A DNA stretch of 64,000 nucleotides. Source: Microbulbifer bruguierae. Lineage in GTDB: Bacteria > Pseudomonadota > Gammaproteobacteria > Pseudomonadales > Cellvibrionaceae. The notes beneath the pieces are model-generated. The model saw nothing but the letters and a program-made list of their open reading frames with translations. It made no database searches and was not told the DNA's origin. The position numbers were made by a program, and so were the translations under genes. Of this stretch, positions 29,017-38,071 are shown one piece after another (positions within the stretch are counted from its first letter, which is position 1; each line of letters starts with the position of its first letter). The stretch lies in assembly GCF_029869925.1 (NCBI RefSeq), contig NZ_CP118605.1:1550001-1614000 (forward strand), given 5' to 3'.

Positions 29017-30007
29017 CCAAACGCTCCCGCAGCACCGCTGCCGCCAGCTCGAAGGAGTGCAGTCGCGCGGCGTGATCGTAGATTGGCCCGGTCACGATCA
29101 ATTCCTCCACTCTGGTACGAGCCAGAAAGCGGTCGATCCACGCCGCCACCGATGCCGGCGTGCCCACGGCGGTTTCCGCCAGTGCCTGCGCCACTTGCAA
29201 ACGCTCCGATGGCGATGCCACAGACTCCGGATCATCCAGCGGCGGTTGCAGCTTTCCCGGCGTACCGCGACGCAGCGCCACAAACTGCTGTTCAATGGAA
29301 GTCATCAATCGCCGCGCTTGTTCGTCTGAATCCGCCGCGAATACGTTGATGGCTGCCGCCGCATAGGGTGCCTCGAGAAATGCCGAGGGCTGGAATTTCT
29401 GACGATAAAGATACAGGGCCTGATCCAACATCGCCGGTGCAAAATGGGAAGCGAAGGCAAACGGCAACCCCAGCGCCGCCGCCAGCTGGGCACTGTAGAG
29501 ACTGGAACCGAGCAGCCACACCGGCACCTTTGAACCCACCCCCGGCACCGCGCGCACCCGCTGCCCGGGTTTTTCCGGGGCGAAGTAATGCAGTAGCTCC
29601 TGCACATCATCCGCAAAATGGTCCGCCGCGTGCAGCGGATCCCGCCGCAGGGCGGTCATGGTGGCGCCGTCGGTACCCGGAGCGCGTCCCAGCCCGAGGT
29701 CGACCCGGTCCGGATATAGCGCCGCCAGTGTGCCGAACTGCTCGGCAATCACCAGCGGCGCGTGGTTCGGAAGCATCACCCCACCGGCCGCAACCCGGAT
29801 TTTTTCCGTACCGGCGGCGATATACCCCAGTGCCACGGACGTGGCGGCACTGGCCACGCCGATCATGTTGTGATGTTCCGCCATCCAGAAACGGTGGTAT
29901 CCCCAGGTCTCGGCATGCCGGGCCAGATCCAGGGAGTCCATCAACGCCTGGCGCGCGTCGCCCCGATCCGTAATCAGTGAAAGGTCGAGCAGGGAAAAGT
30001 TTCGCAT
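29009..30007 (-). CDS. LLM-class flavin-dependent oxidoreductase
   Basis: A 332-residue luciferase-like monooxygenase: [20 protein letters not shown] at the N terminus, [39 protein letters not shown] and [19 protein letters not shown] are the hallmark segments of the LuxA-like group seen in uncharacterised bacterial members. I use the ATG at 30007 because GAGG stands 6 bases before it; ATG at 30013 is also in frame. It would use FMNH2 and oxygen on an unknown substrate. It heads the minus-strand cluster with the membrane protein, the aldo/keto reductase and the DUF6064-like protein. Confidence 0.88.
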   Translation of the reverse strand: MRNFSLLDLSLITDRGDARQALMDSLDLARHAETWGYHRFWMAEHHNMIGVASAATSVALGYIAAGTEKIRVAAGGVMLPNHAPLVIAEQFGTLAALYPDRVDLGLGRAPGTDGATMTALRRDPLHAADHFADDVQELLHYFAPEKPGQRVRAVPGVGSKVPVWLLGSSLYSAQLAAALGLPFAFASHFAPAMLDQALYLYRQKFQPSAFLEAPYAAAAINVFAADSDEQARRLMTSIEQQFVALRRGTPGKLQPPLDDPESVASPSERLQVAQALAETAVGTPASVAAWIDRFLARTRVEELIVTGPIYDHAARLHSFELAAAVLRERLGG

Positions 30008-30202
30008 AAACATCCTCAGGGAAACGGTTGCCGAGCTCGCAAGCCGGATCACAAACTTCCTGGCCGGCGCTCAAACAAAGTAAAAATAACAGCCCAAAAC
30101 AGGCTCGCGATGACAAAGGTAGCGCGATAGCCCATTCGCGGGAACTGCGCAGGTCCCAGAGGTTCTCGCCACTGTGAGCTTCTGCTACCATCGCGCCCGC
30201 AA
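30008..30202. other. Upstream region with a possible membrane-protein remnant
   Basis: On the minus strand, bases 30049-30192 read as a 47-codon open stretch ending in TGA: ...FPRMGYRATFVIASLFWAVI then [11 protein letters not shown]. It looks like the last helix and tail of a transporter, but it has no start, and no gene continues it upstream. It may be a remnant or chance. Promoters for the two divergent transcripts must also lie here. Confidence 0.25.
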
Positions 30203-30286
30203 ACCTAAGGGGTGGCGTACGCCTGAGATGCTGTTGCACAGCGAACCCTTGAACCTGATCCGGTTAATACCGGCGTAGGAATAGGT
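30203..30286 (+). ncRNA. TPP riboswitch (THI element)
   Basis: The conserved core is complete: AAGGGGTGGCG, CTGAGATG, ACCCTTGAACCTGATC, GGTTAATACCGGCGTAGGA. P1 is formed by ACCTA (30203-30207) with TAGGT (30282-30286). Downstream, AGTGTG/CACACT (30291-30296 with 30303-30308) is followed by CCCCCCTTTT, a possible terminator. TCTCTT (30335-30340) can pair with AAGAGA (30353-30358) and hide the ribosome site of the receptor gene. So thiamine pyrophosphate should switch off the following four genes, by termination, by blocking translation, or both. Confidence 0.97.
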
Positions 30287-30365
30287 ACCCAGTGTGGGTT
30301 CTCACACTCCCCCCTTTTCACGTCGCACACCGGGTCTCTTTCCTATCGGATGAAGAGAGAGAGCC

Positions 30366-32498
30366 ATGAAGTCACACCCCAGAATAAACACCCTCGCCCG
30401 CTGTATCGGCCTCATCGCCACGGCCGGCGCGTCCATCGCCATGGCGGAGCCCGCTGCACTGGAAGAAGTGGTGGTCACCAGCCAGCTGCGCGAGCAAGCG
30501 CAACTCGACACCCCCACCAGTGTAAGCGTGCTGGACAGCGTGGCCATCGAAGCCCGCGGTGCGACCAATCTCGAGCAGCTGCTGAATCTGGCGCCGAATG
30601 TGAACTTCTCCAGCGGCGCCTCCCGCGGCCGCTTTGTGCAGATCCGCGGTATCGGCGAGCGCAGCCAGTTTATCGACCCGGTGAATCCCTCCGTGGGGCT
30701 GATTGTCGATGGCATCGACTTCACCGGCCTCGGTCTTGCCGCCAGCACCCTGGATATGGCACAGGTGGAGATCCTGCGCGGCCCCCAGGGCACGGTGTAC
30801 GGCGCCAATGCGCTGGCGGGGCTGATCAGCATGACCAGTAATGCGCCCACCACGGAGAACTATGCGCGAGTAGCCGCGGAGGCCGCCCAGTACGGCTCCC
30901 ACACCCTGTCCGCCGTTACCAGCGGCCCGCTGTCCGAGCAACTGGGCTACCGCTTCGCGGTGCAGAAGCAGCAGTCCGACGGCTATGTGCACAACCGCTA
31001 TCTCGGCCGTAAGGACACCAACAATATCGACGAGACCGTGGCCCGCGGCAAACTCCGCTATCAGGCGAGCGACGACCTGCAGCTGGACTTCACCCTGTAC
31101 TATCTGGACGCGGACAACGGTTACGACGCCTTCACCCTGGACAACTCCCGCAACACCCTGTCCGACCAGCCGGGCTGGGACCGCCAGGAAACCATCGCGG
31201 GCGCGGTGAGCGGACTCTGGACTGGCAACAACCTGTTTACCCTCAAATCCGTAGTGAGCGCCGCCAGCTCCGACACCGAATACGGTTACGACGAAGACTG
31301 GACCTACGTGGGCTTCCACCCCTGGGAATACAGCTCTACCGATAATTACCTGCGCGACCGTGACAACCTGAGTGTGGACCTGCGACTGGTCTCCACCGAA
31401 GAGAGCCGGCTGTTCGGCGGCAGCACCGGCTGGGTGGCCGGGGTTTATCTGCGCACCGAGGAAGAAACACTGGAGCGCAATGCCAGCTTTGCCAGCCAGT
31501 TCGATACTGACAATGCGGCCATTTATGGGCAGCTGAATACCGCCCTTGGCACGCGTTTTGAACTGATTACCGGCCTGCGTCTGGAGCAACGCCACGCGGA
31601 TTACAGCGACTCGCTCGCCGTTACCAGCGATACCAGCGAAGACCTATGGGGCGGCAACATCACCCTGCAGTTCAGCGCAAGCGACAACATCATGCTGTAC
31701 GGCACTCTTTCGCGCGGCTACAAGGCGGGCGGCGTTAACGGTCATATTATTTCCGCCTCGGAAAGTAACCCAGACATTGGCAGTGACACCTTCCTGTTCA
31801 ATACCGAAAGCATGCTGAACTACGAACTCGGGTTAAAAGGTAACTGGCTGGACAGCCGCCTGCAGGCTCAGGTCGCCGCGTTTTATCAGGACCGCAGCGA
31901 CGTGCAGGCCAAGCAGTCCATTTTCGATCCGGAGGACTTTTCCTTCGACGATTATCTGGCGAATGCCGCCGGCGGTCACAGCACCGGTATCGAAGCGGAA
32001 ATTAACTTCCAGGCCAGCGACGCGCTGCAACTGTTCGCCACCTTCGGCTGGCTGAATGCCGAATTCGAAGACTTTGTCAGCAGCACCCATGTCGATGGCC
32101 GCGATGACAACACCGGCGAAACGTCACCGGTTGACCTCAGCGGCCGCGACCTGGCCCACGCGCCCAATTTCCAGTACTTCACCGGTGCCGAATACGCACT
32201 GACGGACAACCTGACGGCGCGCATGGAACTGGAAGGCAAGGACGACTTCTACTTTTCCAACAGCCACAACGAAAAGTCCACCGCCTACGAGCTGGTCAAC
32301 GCGCGCCTGACCTACCGCGGTGACCGCTGGGATGTTTCCCTGTGGGGCAGAAACCTCACCAACGAGGTGGTCTACACCCGCGGGTTCTATTTCAGCAACC
32401 AGTTCGGTAACAATCCCGCCAACGGCTATGCGCCGGAGGCGTACTACCAGCTGGGCGAGCCTAGAATTGCCGGAGTCTCCGCCAGCTATACCTTTTAA
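30366..32498 (+). CDS. TonB-dependent outer-membrane receptor, thiamine uptake
   Basis: A 710-residue TonB-dependent receptor. Signal peptide ends SIAMA; the TonB-box-like LEEVVVTSQLREQ follows, then the plug (VSVLDSVAIEARGATNLEQL; VQIRGIGER; VEILRGPQGTVYGANALAGL) and a 22-strand barrel ending in YTF. Family sequence alone does not give the ligand, but it is the first gene after a TPP riboswitch and is followed by a thiamine-binding protein, a PnuT-like permease and a kinase. Thiamine or a derivative is therefore the inferred ligand, as for the outer-membrane receptors found with PnuT in Bacteroidetes. Confidence 0.92.
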   Translation: MKSHPRINTLARCIGLIATAGASIAMAEPAALEEVVVTSQLREQAQLDTPTSVSVLDSVAIEARGATNLEQLLNLAPNVNFSSGASRGRFVQIRGIGERSQFIDPVNPSVGLIVDGIDFTGLGLAASTLDMAQVEILRGPQGTVYGANALAGLISMTSNAPTTENYARVAAEAAQYGSHTLSAVTSGPLSEQLGYRFAVQKQQSDGYVHNRYLGRKDTNNIDETVARGKLRYQASDDLQLDFTLYYLDADNGYDAFTLDNSRNTLSDQPGWDRQETIAGAVSGLWTGNNLFTLKSVVSAASSDTEYGYDEDWTYVGFHPWEYSSTDNYLRDRDNLSVDLRLVSTEESRLFGGSTGWVAGVYLRTEEETLERNASFASQFDTDNAAIYGQLNTALGTRFELITGLRLEQRHADYSDSLAVTSDTSEDLWGGNITLQFSASDNIMLYGTLSRGYKAGGVNGHIISASESNPDIGSDTFLFNTESMLNYELGLKGNWLDSRLQAQVAAFYQDRSDVQAKQSIFDPEDFSFDDYLANAAGGHSTGIEAEINFQASDALQLFATFGWLNAEFEDFVSSTHVDGRDDNTGETSPVDLSGRDLAHAPNFQYFTGAEYALTDNLTARMELEGKDDFYFSNSHNEKSTAYELVNARLTYRGDRWDVSLWGRNLTNEVVYTRGFYFSNQFGNNPANGYAPEAYYQLGEPRIAGVSASYTF

Positions 32499-32511
32499 TC
32501 AGGAGTTCCCT

Positions 32512-32772
32512 ATGAAGCTCTCCGTCGAAATCAGCATGTACCCGTTAAAAGACGAGTACATTCCGGCGATCAAGGAATTTATCCAGCGCCTGAACACGCA
32601 CCCGCAACTGCAGGTCATCACCAACACCATGAGCACCCAGGTTTTCGGTGACTACGACCTGGTGATGGACACACTGAAAGCGGAGATGCGCAAAAGCCAC
32701 GAGCAGTTTGGGCGCGCGATATTCGTGTGCAAGTTTATCGATGGCGATCTGAGTCCCGCTGCCGATGCTTAG
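32512..32772 (+). CDS. YkoF-like thiamine-binding protein
   Basis: An 86-residue protein, MKLSVEISMYPLKDEYIPAI..., with TNTMSTQVFGDYDLVMDTL; this is the single-domain MTH1187/YkoF ferredoxin-like fold that binds thiamine or its pyrimidine moiety. AGGAG at 32501-32505 precedes the ATG. No signal peptide is present, so it acts in the cytoplasm, perhaps as a buffer or a partner of the permease. It overlaps the next gene by 8 bases. Confidence 0.85.
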   Translation: MKLSVEISMYPLKDEYIPAIKEFIQRLNTHPQLQVITNTMSTQVFGDYDLVMDTLKAEMRKSHEQFGRAIFVCKFIDGDLSPAADA

Positions 32773-33403
32773 TCCGGAAATTCGCGAAGCACTCGCCAAC
32801 GCGTATGCGGCCATGACCCTGTGGGAAGTGGCCGCCGTGGTGCTGGCGCTGGCCTACCTGCTGCTGGCGATGCGGGAAAATATCCTGTGCTGGTACGCGG
32901 CCTTCGCCAGCACCGCTATTTACCTGTTCCTGTTCTGGGATGTGAGCCTGGTGATGGAGTCGGCATTGCAGATTTTCTATCTGCTGATCGCGGTGTACGG
33001 CTGGTGGCAGTGGCGTAGTCGAAAAGGTGATGGCGAAACACTGCACATCCACCGCTGGTCCGGTGCCGCTCACCTCTGCGCCTTTGTCGCTGTCGGTGTA
33101 CTTACCCTGATATTCGGATATGTGCTGGATAACTACACCAGTGCCGCGCTGCCCTATCTGGATTCCTTCACCACCTGGGGCGCGGTGGTGACCACCTATA
33201 TGGTCACCCGCAAGGTGCTGGAAAACTGGCTTTACTGGATAGTGATCGATGGCGCCGCAATTTATCTGTACATCGACCGCGAGCTGTACCTGACGGCACT
33301 GCTGTTTGTGCTCTACGTGATTCTGGTGGTGATCGGCTTTTTCCAGTGGTACGCCCTGTACCGGCAACAGCAGGTTGAACCCGGGCAAGCGGTCGCCGCA
33401 TGA
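32765..33403 (+). CDS. pnuT: PnuT-type thiamine permease (PnuC family)
   Basis: A 212-residue PnuC-family membrane protein with about seven helices (VAAVVLALAYLLLAMRENIL; FWDVSLVMESALQIFYLLIA; WLYWIVIDGAAIYLYIDREL). The WRSR-type motif region is YGWWQWRSRK and the NW-YW substrate-binding region is LENWLYWIVID. PnuC carries nicotinamide riboside; PnuT carries thiamine by facilitated diffusion, trapped by phosphorylation. The riboswitch, the thiamine-binding protein before it and the kinase overlapping it by 4 bases (ATGA) all point to thiamine. Confidence 0.88.
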   Translation: MLSPEIREALANAYAAMTLWEVAAVVLALAYLLLAMRENILCWYAAFASTAIYLFLFWDVSLVMESALQIFYLLIAVYGWWQWRSRKGDGETLHIHRWSGAAHLCAFVAVGVLTLIFGYVLDNYTSAALPYLDSFTTWGAVVTTYMVTRKVLENWLYWIVIDGAAIYLYIDRELYLTALLFVLYVILVVIGFFQWYALYRQQQVEPGQAVAA

Positions 33404-34272
33404 GTGCGGAAGTGGAAAAACTTCTCGCCGACGAATGGCGGCGATGGAGCGACAGCCAGCCGCAACTGATTCGCCCGCTCAGCGGCGGGCTGACCAACCG
33501 CAGTTTTCTGCTGCAGGCCGGTGGTGACAAGCTGGTGCTGCGTATCAACGCGGGCAACTCCCGCGCACTGGATCTCGACCGAGCCGCAGAGGCGGACGCC
33601 CTGCGTCTTGCCAGTGCCCGCCACCTGTGCGCACCGCTGGTATATATCGACCCGGATCACCGTTACCTGCTGACCCGCTTTGTCGACGGTGTACCGATGG
33701 ATCTGAACCAGTCCGAGGCCCTTGCCCAAGTCGCGCAGTTGCTGCGGCAGATTCATCAGTTGCCGCCAATTTCCGCCCGACTGGATATCGCAGACAAGGC
33801 GAACCGCTACTGGCAGTCCATCGACAGGTCCGCCCGGTTCTTCCCGGCACTGTCGAAACTGCATGCGCGGATGGAGTCACTACTCCGGCGCACCAGCAAC
33901 CCGCAAACCTATCGACTGTGTCATAACGACCTGTTGCCGGAAAACCTCATTGTGGATAACGCCGGCCAGCTCCGCGCCATCGACTGGGAGTACGCCGCGC
34001 TCGGCGAGCCGTTTTTTGACCTGGCGACGGTGGCACAGGGGTATCGGCTGAATCAGCAACAGCAGCAGGGTCTGCTTGCGGCTTACCTGCAGCGCCCTGT
34101 CGAGGAGGCCGACCGGCACAAGCTGGCCCACTGGCAACGGATGTACCGCTATCTGTCGGCACTCTGGTATGCGGTGCAGGCCTCCAAATCCGCCCCCGAA
34201 TCCGCCAACCTATCCATGGGGGGAACGGCTCTGAGCGCAGAAATCACTGACCTGCTTGCGGCTTTTGAGTAA
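33400..34272 (+). CDS. ThiK-like thiamine kinase (APH family)
   Basis: A 290-residue kinase of the aminoglycoside/choline phosphotransferase fold. Catalytic loop LCHNDLLPENLIVDNAGQL (HxDxxxxN, near residue 174) and metal-binding Asp in AIDWEYAALGEPFFDLA (near 194) are intact; the N-terminal lobe has SGGLTNRSFLLQAGGDKLVL. In this operon it most likely phosphorylates imported thiamine, as ThiK does in E. coli, and so traps it. A second step to the diphosphate (ThiL) is not in the window. The start overlaps the permease stop. Confidence 0.85.
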   Translation: MSAEVEKLLADEWRRWSDSQPQLIRPLSGGLTNRSFLLQAGGDKLVLRINAGNSRALDLDRAAEADALRLASARHLCAPLVYIDPDHRYLLTRFVDGVPMDLNQSEALAQVAQLLRQIHQLPPISARLDIADKANRYWQSIDRSARFFPALSKLHARMESLLRRTSNPQTYRLCHNDLLPENLIVDNAGQLRAIDWEYAALGEPFFDLATVAQGYRLNQQQQQGLLAAYLQRPVEEADRHKLAHWQRMYRYLSALWYAVQASKSAPESANLSMGGTALSAEITDLLAAFE

Positions 34273-34315
34273 GCTAGCACCTCTTTTAGCCAGGTCATCA
34301 GAAGTATCCCCGCCC

Positions 34316-35551
34316 ATGTTCCTGACCCAAGAGATCACCCTTCACTTCTCCAGCCTCGTTATTCTGTTCGGCGGCACCACCGGTTTCACTCTGGCTCTGC
34401 CGCTGTTCATGGCCCCCTGGGGCAACCGCCGCGCAAACCGCTGCCTCGGCGCGCTGCTGGCGACCAGCAGCCTGTTGGCGCTGGCGTATGTACCGCACAC
34501 CGAAGTGGCGTCGCCGTCGGCAGCCTTCTTTGCCCTGTTTGCCCTGCAACTGCTTTTCGGCCCTCTGCTGTACTTCTATTGCCGTCTGTTGACGGAACCG
34601 GAGTTCCGCTGGCAACGACAGCACCTGTGGCACCTGCTGCCGGCTCTGGCCTCGGCACTGCTGTGGCAACTGCAGTTGGCGAGCGACGGCCTGCTGAACG
34701 CACCCTGTATCGGCGAAGCGGTGTGCACCACCAGCGAGACCATCCGCGCGCGCTTTATACACCGGGCAGCGGCGATGATTTCGTCAATCGCCTACTCCAT
34801 CTGGGTACTGCGCCTGTTGCGGCCCTACCAGCGCCGGGTGATGGAGAGCTATTCCACTATCGAGCCCGTGAACCTGAGCTGGCTGTGGGTGCTGAGCCAT
34901 ACCTGTCTGGTAATCACCGCAGTCTGTATCCTCCTGGAGATCTACAGCTGGCAGGCCCCCACCCGGGAATTGACCCCCGGACTGCTGCAGGCGCTGTTAC
35001 CGCTGATCATCAGTGTACTGCTCGGCGGGTTCGGCCTGCGCCAGCGCAATATCCGGCTGTCAGCGGAACGCCCTGTCGAACAGGAAGAAGAAAAAGAAGA
35101 AGAAGAGTCCGAGTCGGGGAACAGCGTAGCGACCCCCCCGGCTGATTCGATACCAGCCAACAGAAAGTCCGCTGTGCGCAACCTGAGCGAGAGTTCCGCA
35201 GAAGCCCTGTGGCGGCAGCTGCAGGTCACCATGCAACAGCGAAAGCCTTACCTGGAACCCGGCTTGAAGATCGCGCAGCTGGCAGAGTTACTGCAGGTTC
35301 CGCCGCACCACCTGTCGGAAACCATCAACGGCATTGCCGGCCAGTCGTTTTACGACTTTATCAACCAGTACCGGGTGGAAGAGGCCGCGCAGCTGTTGAC
35401 CGACCCGTCGAACACCCATCTGTCGGTCACCGATATCGGCCTGCAGGCCGGATTCAATTCCAATTCCACCTTTTTTTCGCAGTTCAAAAAGCGCCTTGGA
35501 GAGTCTCCCAGCCGCTACCGCAGCCGCCAACAGAAATCCGTAACCATCTGA
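34316..35551 (+). CDS. Membrane-anchored AraC-family transcriptional regulator
   Basis: A 411-residue protein with seven N-terminal membrane helices (about residues 10-235), a strongly acidic linker (EQEEEKEEEESESGNS, about 255-275) and a C-terminal AraC/HTH_18 DNA-binding domain (LAELLQVPPHHLSETINGI; VTDIGLQAGFNSNSTFFSQF; KKRLGESPSRYR). Such 7TM-AraC proteins are common in marine gammaproteobacteria beside TonB receptors and peptidases, where they sense an envelope or uptake signal. I use the ATG at 34316. It precedes a TonB receptor and an M20 peptidase, its probable targets. Confidence 0.88.
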   Translation: MFLTQEITLHFSSLVILFGGTTGFTLALPLFMAPWGNRRANRCLGALLATSSLLALAYVPHTEVASPSAAFFALFALQLLFGPLLYFYCRLLTEPEFRWQRQHLWHLLPALASALLWQLQLASDGLLNAPCIGEAVCTTSETIRARFIHRAAAMISSIAYSIWVLRLLRPYQRRVMESYSTIEPVNLSWLWVLSHTCLVITAVCILLEIYSWQAPTRELTPGLLQALLPLIISVLLGGFGLRQRNIRLSAERPVEQEEEKEEEESESGNSVATPPADSIPANRKSAVRNLSESSAEALWRQLQVTMQQRKPYLEPGLKIAQLAELLQVPPHHLSETINGIAGQSFYDFINQYRVEEAAQLLTDPSNTHLSVTDIGLQAGFNSNSTFFSQFKKRLGESPSRYRSRQQKSVTI

Positions 35552-35567
35552 TTTTAAATGAAAAATA

Positions 35568-35595
35568 AATCCGGATTCGCAAGTTCGGATTTTTT
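35568..35595 (+). terminator. Intrinsic terminator after the AraC-family gene
   Basis: AATCCG (35568-35573) pairs with CGGATT (35586-35591), followed by a run of Ts to 35595, 17 bases past the stop. The stem is short but the T-run is good. Confidence 0.65.
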
Positions 35596-35723
35596 CAGCA
35601 AACGAATCTCTCCGACTTTGCGAGGCCGGACGCCGCACTGGCACAGATCCGCTATAACCCTCGCGAGCCCCCGCACAGAACAATGCCCGGGCACCAAAAC
35701 AATAAATTCGTCAGGAGAACCCC

Positions 35724-37967
35724 ATGACTGCCCGCCGCCCTGCCAGAAACTTATCTCTGCCCCACGCCCTGGCCGCCGCCGTAACGGCAGCGATTACCGC
35801 CCAGGCGGCCCCCGTCGCGTTCGCCGCGGAACTGGAAGAAGTCACGGTCACCGCGCAGAAGCGCGCCGAACGCATCACCGAGGTCCCCATTGCCATCACC
35901 AATGTGGGGGCGGAAGCGATCAAGCAGACCGGTGTTCGCCAGGTGACTGAAGTTGCCCAGTTCGTACCCAACCTACATATCAGCTCTGGCACCGATTTCA
36001 CCACTTCGGTAAGCATGCGCGGTGTAGGCTCCAACAGCCGCAATATCGGCTTCGATACCCGCGTGGGGGTTTATCTGGATGGTGTCTATCTGGGGCAGTC
36101 CCCGGCGATCAACCAGGACCTGGTGGATCTGGAACGTATCGAAGTGCTGCGCGGCCCCCAGGGCACCCTGTTCGGCAAAAATACCGTCGCCGGCGCCATC
36201 AACCTGATCTCCCAGAAGCCCACGGATGAATTCTCCGGCAGTGTCAGCGCCGAGTACGGCAGCATGAACTCCCGCCAGTTGTCTGCCACCATCAACGCGC
36301 CACTGTCCGACAGCCTGTTCAGCAAGGTTTCCGTCAACCGCCAGCAGCGCGACGGCTACATCAAAAACCTCACCACCAACCACCTGCTTAACGAACAGGA
36401 CGGCAGCGCCTACCGCGCCCAGCTGATGTACGACGCCGGCGGCGCCTTCAATGCAATCCTGGCCGTGGACGGCATGCAGAGCGATCGCCTGTCCTCTACC
36501 GGTGAAGCTGTGACCGACACCTTCGGCAGCGCGCCGGACACCGCCGCGCCGGAAAAATACGAGGTGGCGATGGATGTGGACCCGTTTGAGGAGCGGGAGA
36601 TCCGCGGCGCTGCGCTGACCATGGATTGGAATCTGGCAAATGACTTCACCCTGCGCTCCATCACCGCATCCCGCACCACGGAGATGACCTACAACAACGA
36701 CACGGACTACTCTCCCTATCCACTGGTGGAAATCGACTATACCGACAGCTACGACCAGCTGACCCAGGAATTCCAGCTGGTGTCGCCGGGCGCGGACGAC
36801 TTCAACTATGTGGCGGGCCTCTACCTGTACCAGCAGGAGGCCGACAGCTATCGCCTGGTGACCTCGTCGGAAGTATTTGAAAACCTGCTGGAGGCACAAT
36901 ACGGCTTCCCCGGCCTGATCGATGCGGACAGCCCGGTGTCCACCACCGGGGTGGTGGACACCAGCAGCATCGCGGCCTATGTCAACGGCTCCTACCAGCT
37001 GAACGAAGACTGGAAGCTGGGCTTTGGCCTGCGCTATTCCGAAGAGCAGAAGGACGTGGACTGGGCCATCGACGGCCGTGGCGCGCCCCTGTTCCAGATC
37101 GCTACCGGTGCCGTAAATGACAAGCGTACCGACACCCACGTGTCCCCGACCGTCAGTATCAATTACGCCCTGGGCGAAGACGTAAACACCTACGCGAAAT
37201 ACAGCGGCGGCTTCAAAAGCGGCGGATTCAACCTCGACTTTGTCGCCGCCGGTGACCTCGCCGCGGGCATCGACTTCGACAAGGAAACAGTCGACGCATT
37301 TGAGATAGGCCTCAAGGGCACCGCGCTGTCCCGCCAGCTCAGCTACAATCTGGCGCTATTCCATTCGGTGTTCGAAAACTACCAGGTAAACCAGTTTGTG
37401 GACCTGGGTGACGGCGCCACATCCATTTCCATTCGCAATGCCGCAGAAGTGGAAACCTCCGGCCTGGAAGCGGAAGTCACCTGGCTTGCCAGCGAAAACT
37501 TAACCATCAATACCTCTCTGGGCTTGCTGAATGCGGAATTTGCCAGCTACCCCAACGCGGACGCCAACGGCAGTGACTTGTCCGGCAACAAACTGCCTAA
37601 CGCACCGGAGACCTCGTTCAATCTGAGCGGCCAGTACTATCTGCCGATCGACAGTATCAACGCCGACCTGTTGCTGCGCCTGGATTACATTTACCGCGGC
37701 AGTATGTACAACAGTGCGGATAATGAAACCGAGCGTACCCTGGCCACCGGCGATACCGTGCAGTTCGGCCAGGTGGACGCCTACCATCTGGTAAATGCGC
37801 GGGTTGGACTGGAAAGCCAGGCCGACACCTGGAATGCCGCGCTGTTTGTGCACAACCTCACCGATGAGGAATATCTGGTGGACACCAGCCGTGACTTCCT
37901 CGGCACCCTGGGCCATTTTTATGGACTGGAGCGCACCGCCGGGATCGAACTGGAATACCGTTTCTGA
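35724..37967 (+). CDS. TonB-dependent outer-membrane receptor
   Basis: A 747-residue TonB-dependent receptor of the CirA/FecA-like type common in Cellvibrionales and Sphingomonadales. Signal peptide ends VAFA; TonB box region LEEVTVTAQKRAERITEVP; plug segments VPIAITNVGAEAIKQTGVRQ, VSMRGVGSNSRN, VYLDGVYLG and IEVLRGPQGTLFGKNTVAGA; C terminus LEYRF. No siderophore or sugar genes adjoin it. With an AraC regulator before it and an M20 peptidase behind it, peptides or acyl-amino acids are possible substrates, but this is only context. Confidence 0.92.
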   Translation: MTARRPARNLSLPHALAAAVTAAITAQAAPVAFAAELEEVTVTAQKRAERITEVPIAITNVGAEAIKQTGVRQVTEVAQFVPNLHISSGTDFTTSVSMRGVGSNSRNIGFDTRVGVYLDGVYLGQSPAINQDLVDLERIEVLRGPQGTLFGKNTVAGAINLISQKPTDEFSGSVSAEYGSMNSRQLSATINAPLSDSLFSKVSVNRQQRDGYIKNLTTNHLLNEQDGSAYRAQLMYDAGGAFNAILAVDGMQSDRLSSTGEAVTDTFGSAPDTAAPEKYEVAMDVDPFEEREIRGAALTMDWNLANDFTLRSITASRTTEMTYNNDTDYSPYPLVEIDYTDSYDQLTQEFQLVSPGADDFNYVAGLYLYQQEADSYRLVTSSEVFENLLEAQYGFPGLIDADSPVSTTGVVDTSSIAAYVNGSYQLNEDWKLGFGLRYSEEQKDVDWAIDGRGAPLFQIATGAVNDKRTDTHVSPTVSINYALGEDVNTYAKYSGGFKSGGFNLDFVAAGDLAAGIDFDKETVDAFEIGLKGTALSRQLSYNLALFHSVFENYQVNQFVDLGDGATSISIRNAAEVETSGLEAEVTWLASENLTINTSLGLLNAEFASYPNADANGSDLSGNKLPNAPETSFNLSGQYYLPIDSINADLLLRLDYIYRGSMYNSADNETERTLATGDTVQFGQVDAYHLVNARVGLESQADTWNAALFVHNLTDEEYLVDTSRDFLGTLGHFYGLERTAGIELEYRF

Positions 37968-38071
37968 GGTATTCCGTCGCGCACGTTTGACACCATTCCA
38001 AAAGCAATGTCCATTCGGGCCCGCGCGGCGCTACCGCCGGGCCCGTCACACAACGATGCAAGACTTTGACC

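Noticed and set aside
35973..37139. 388-codon minus-strand frame opposite the second TonB receptor
   Set aside because: Antisense shadow of a clear receptor gene.
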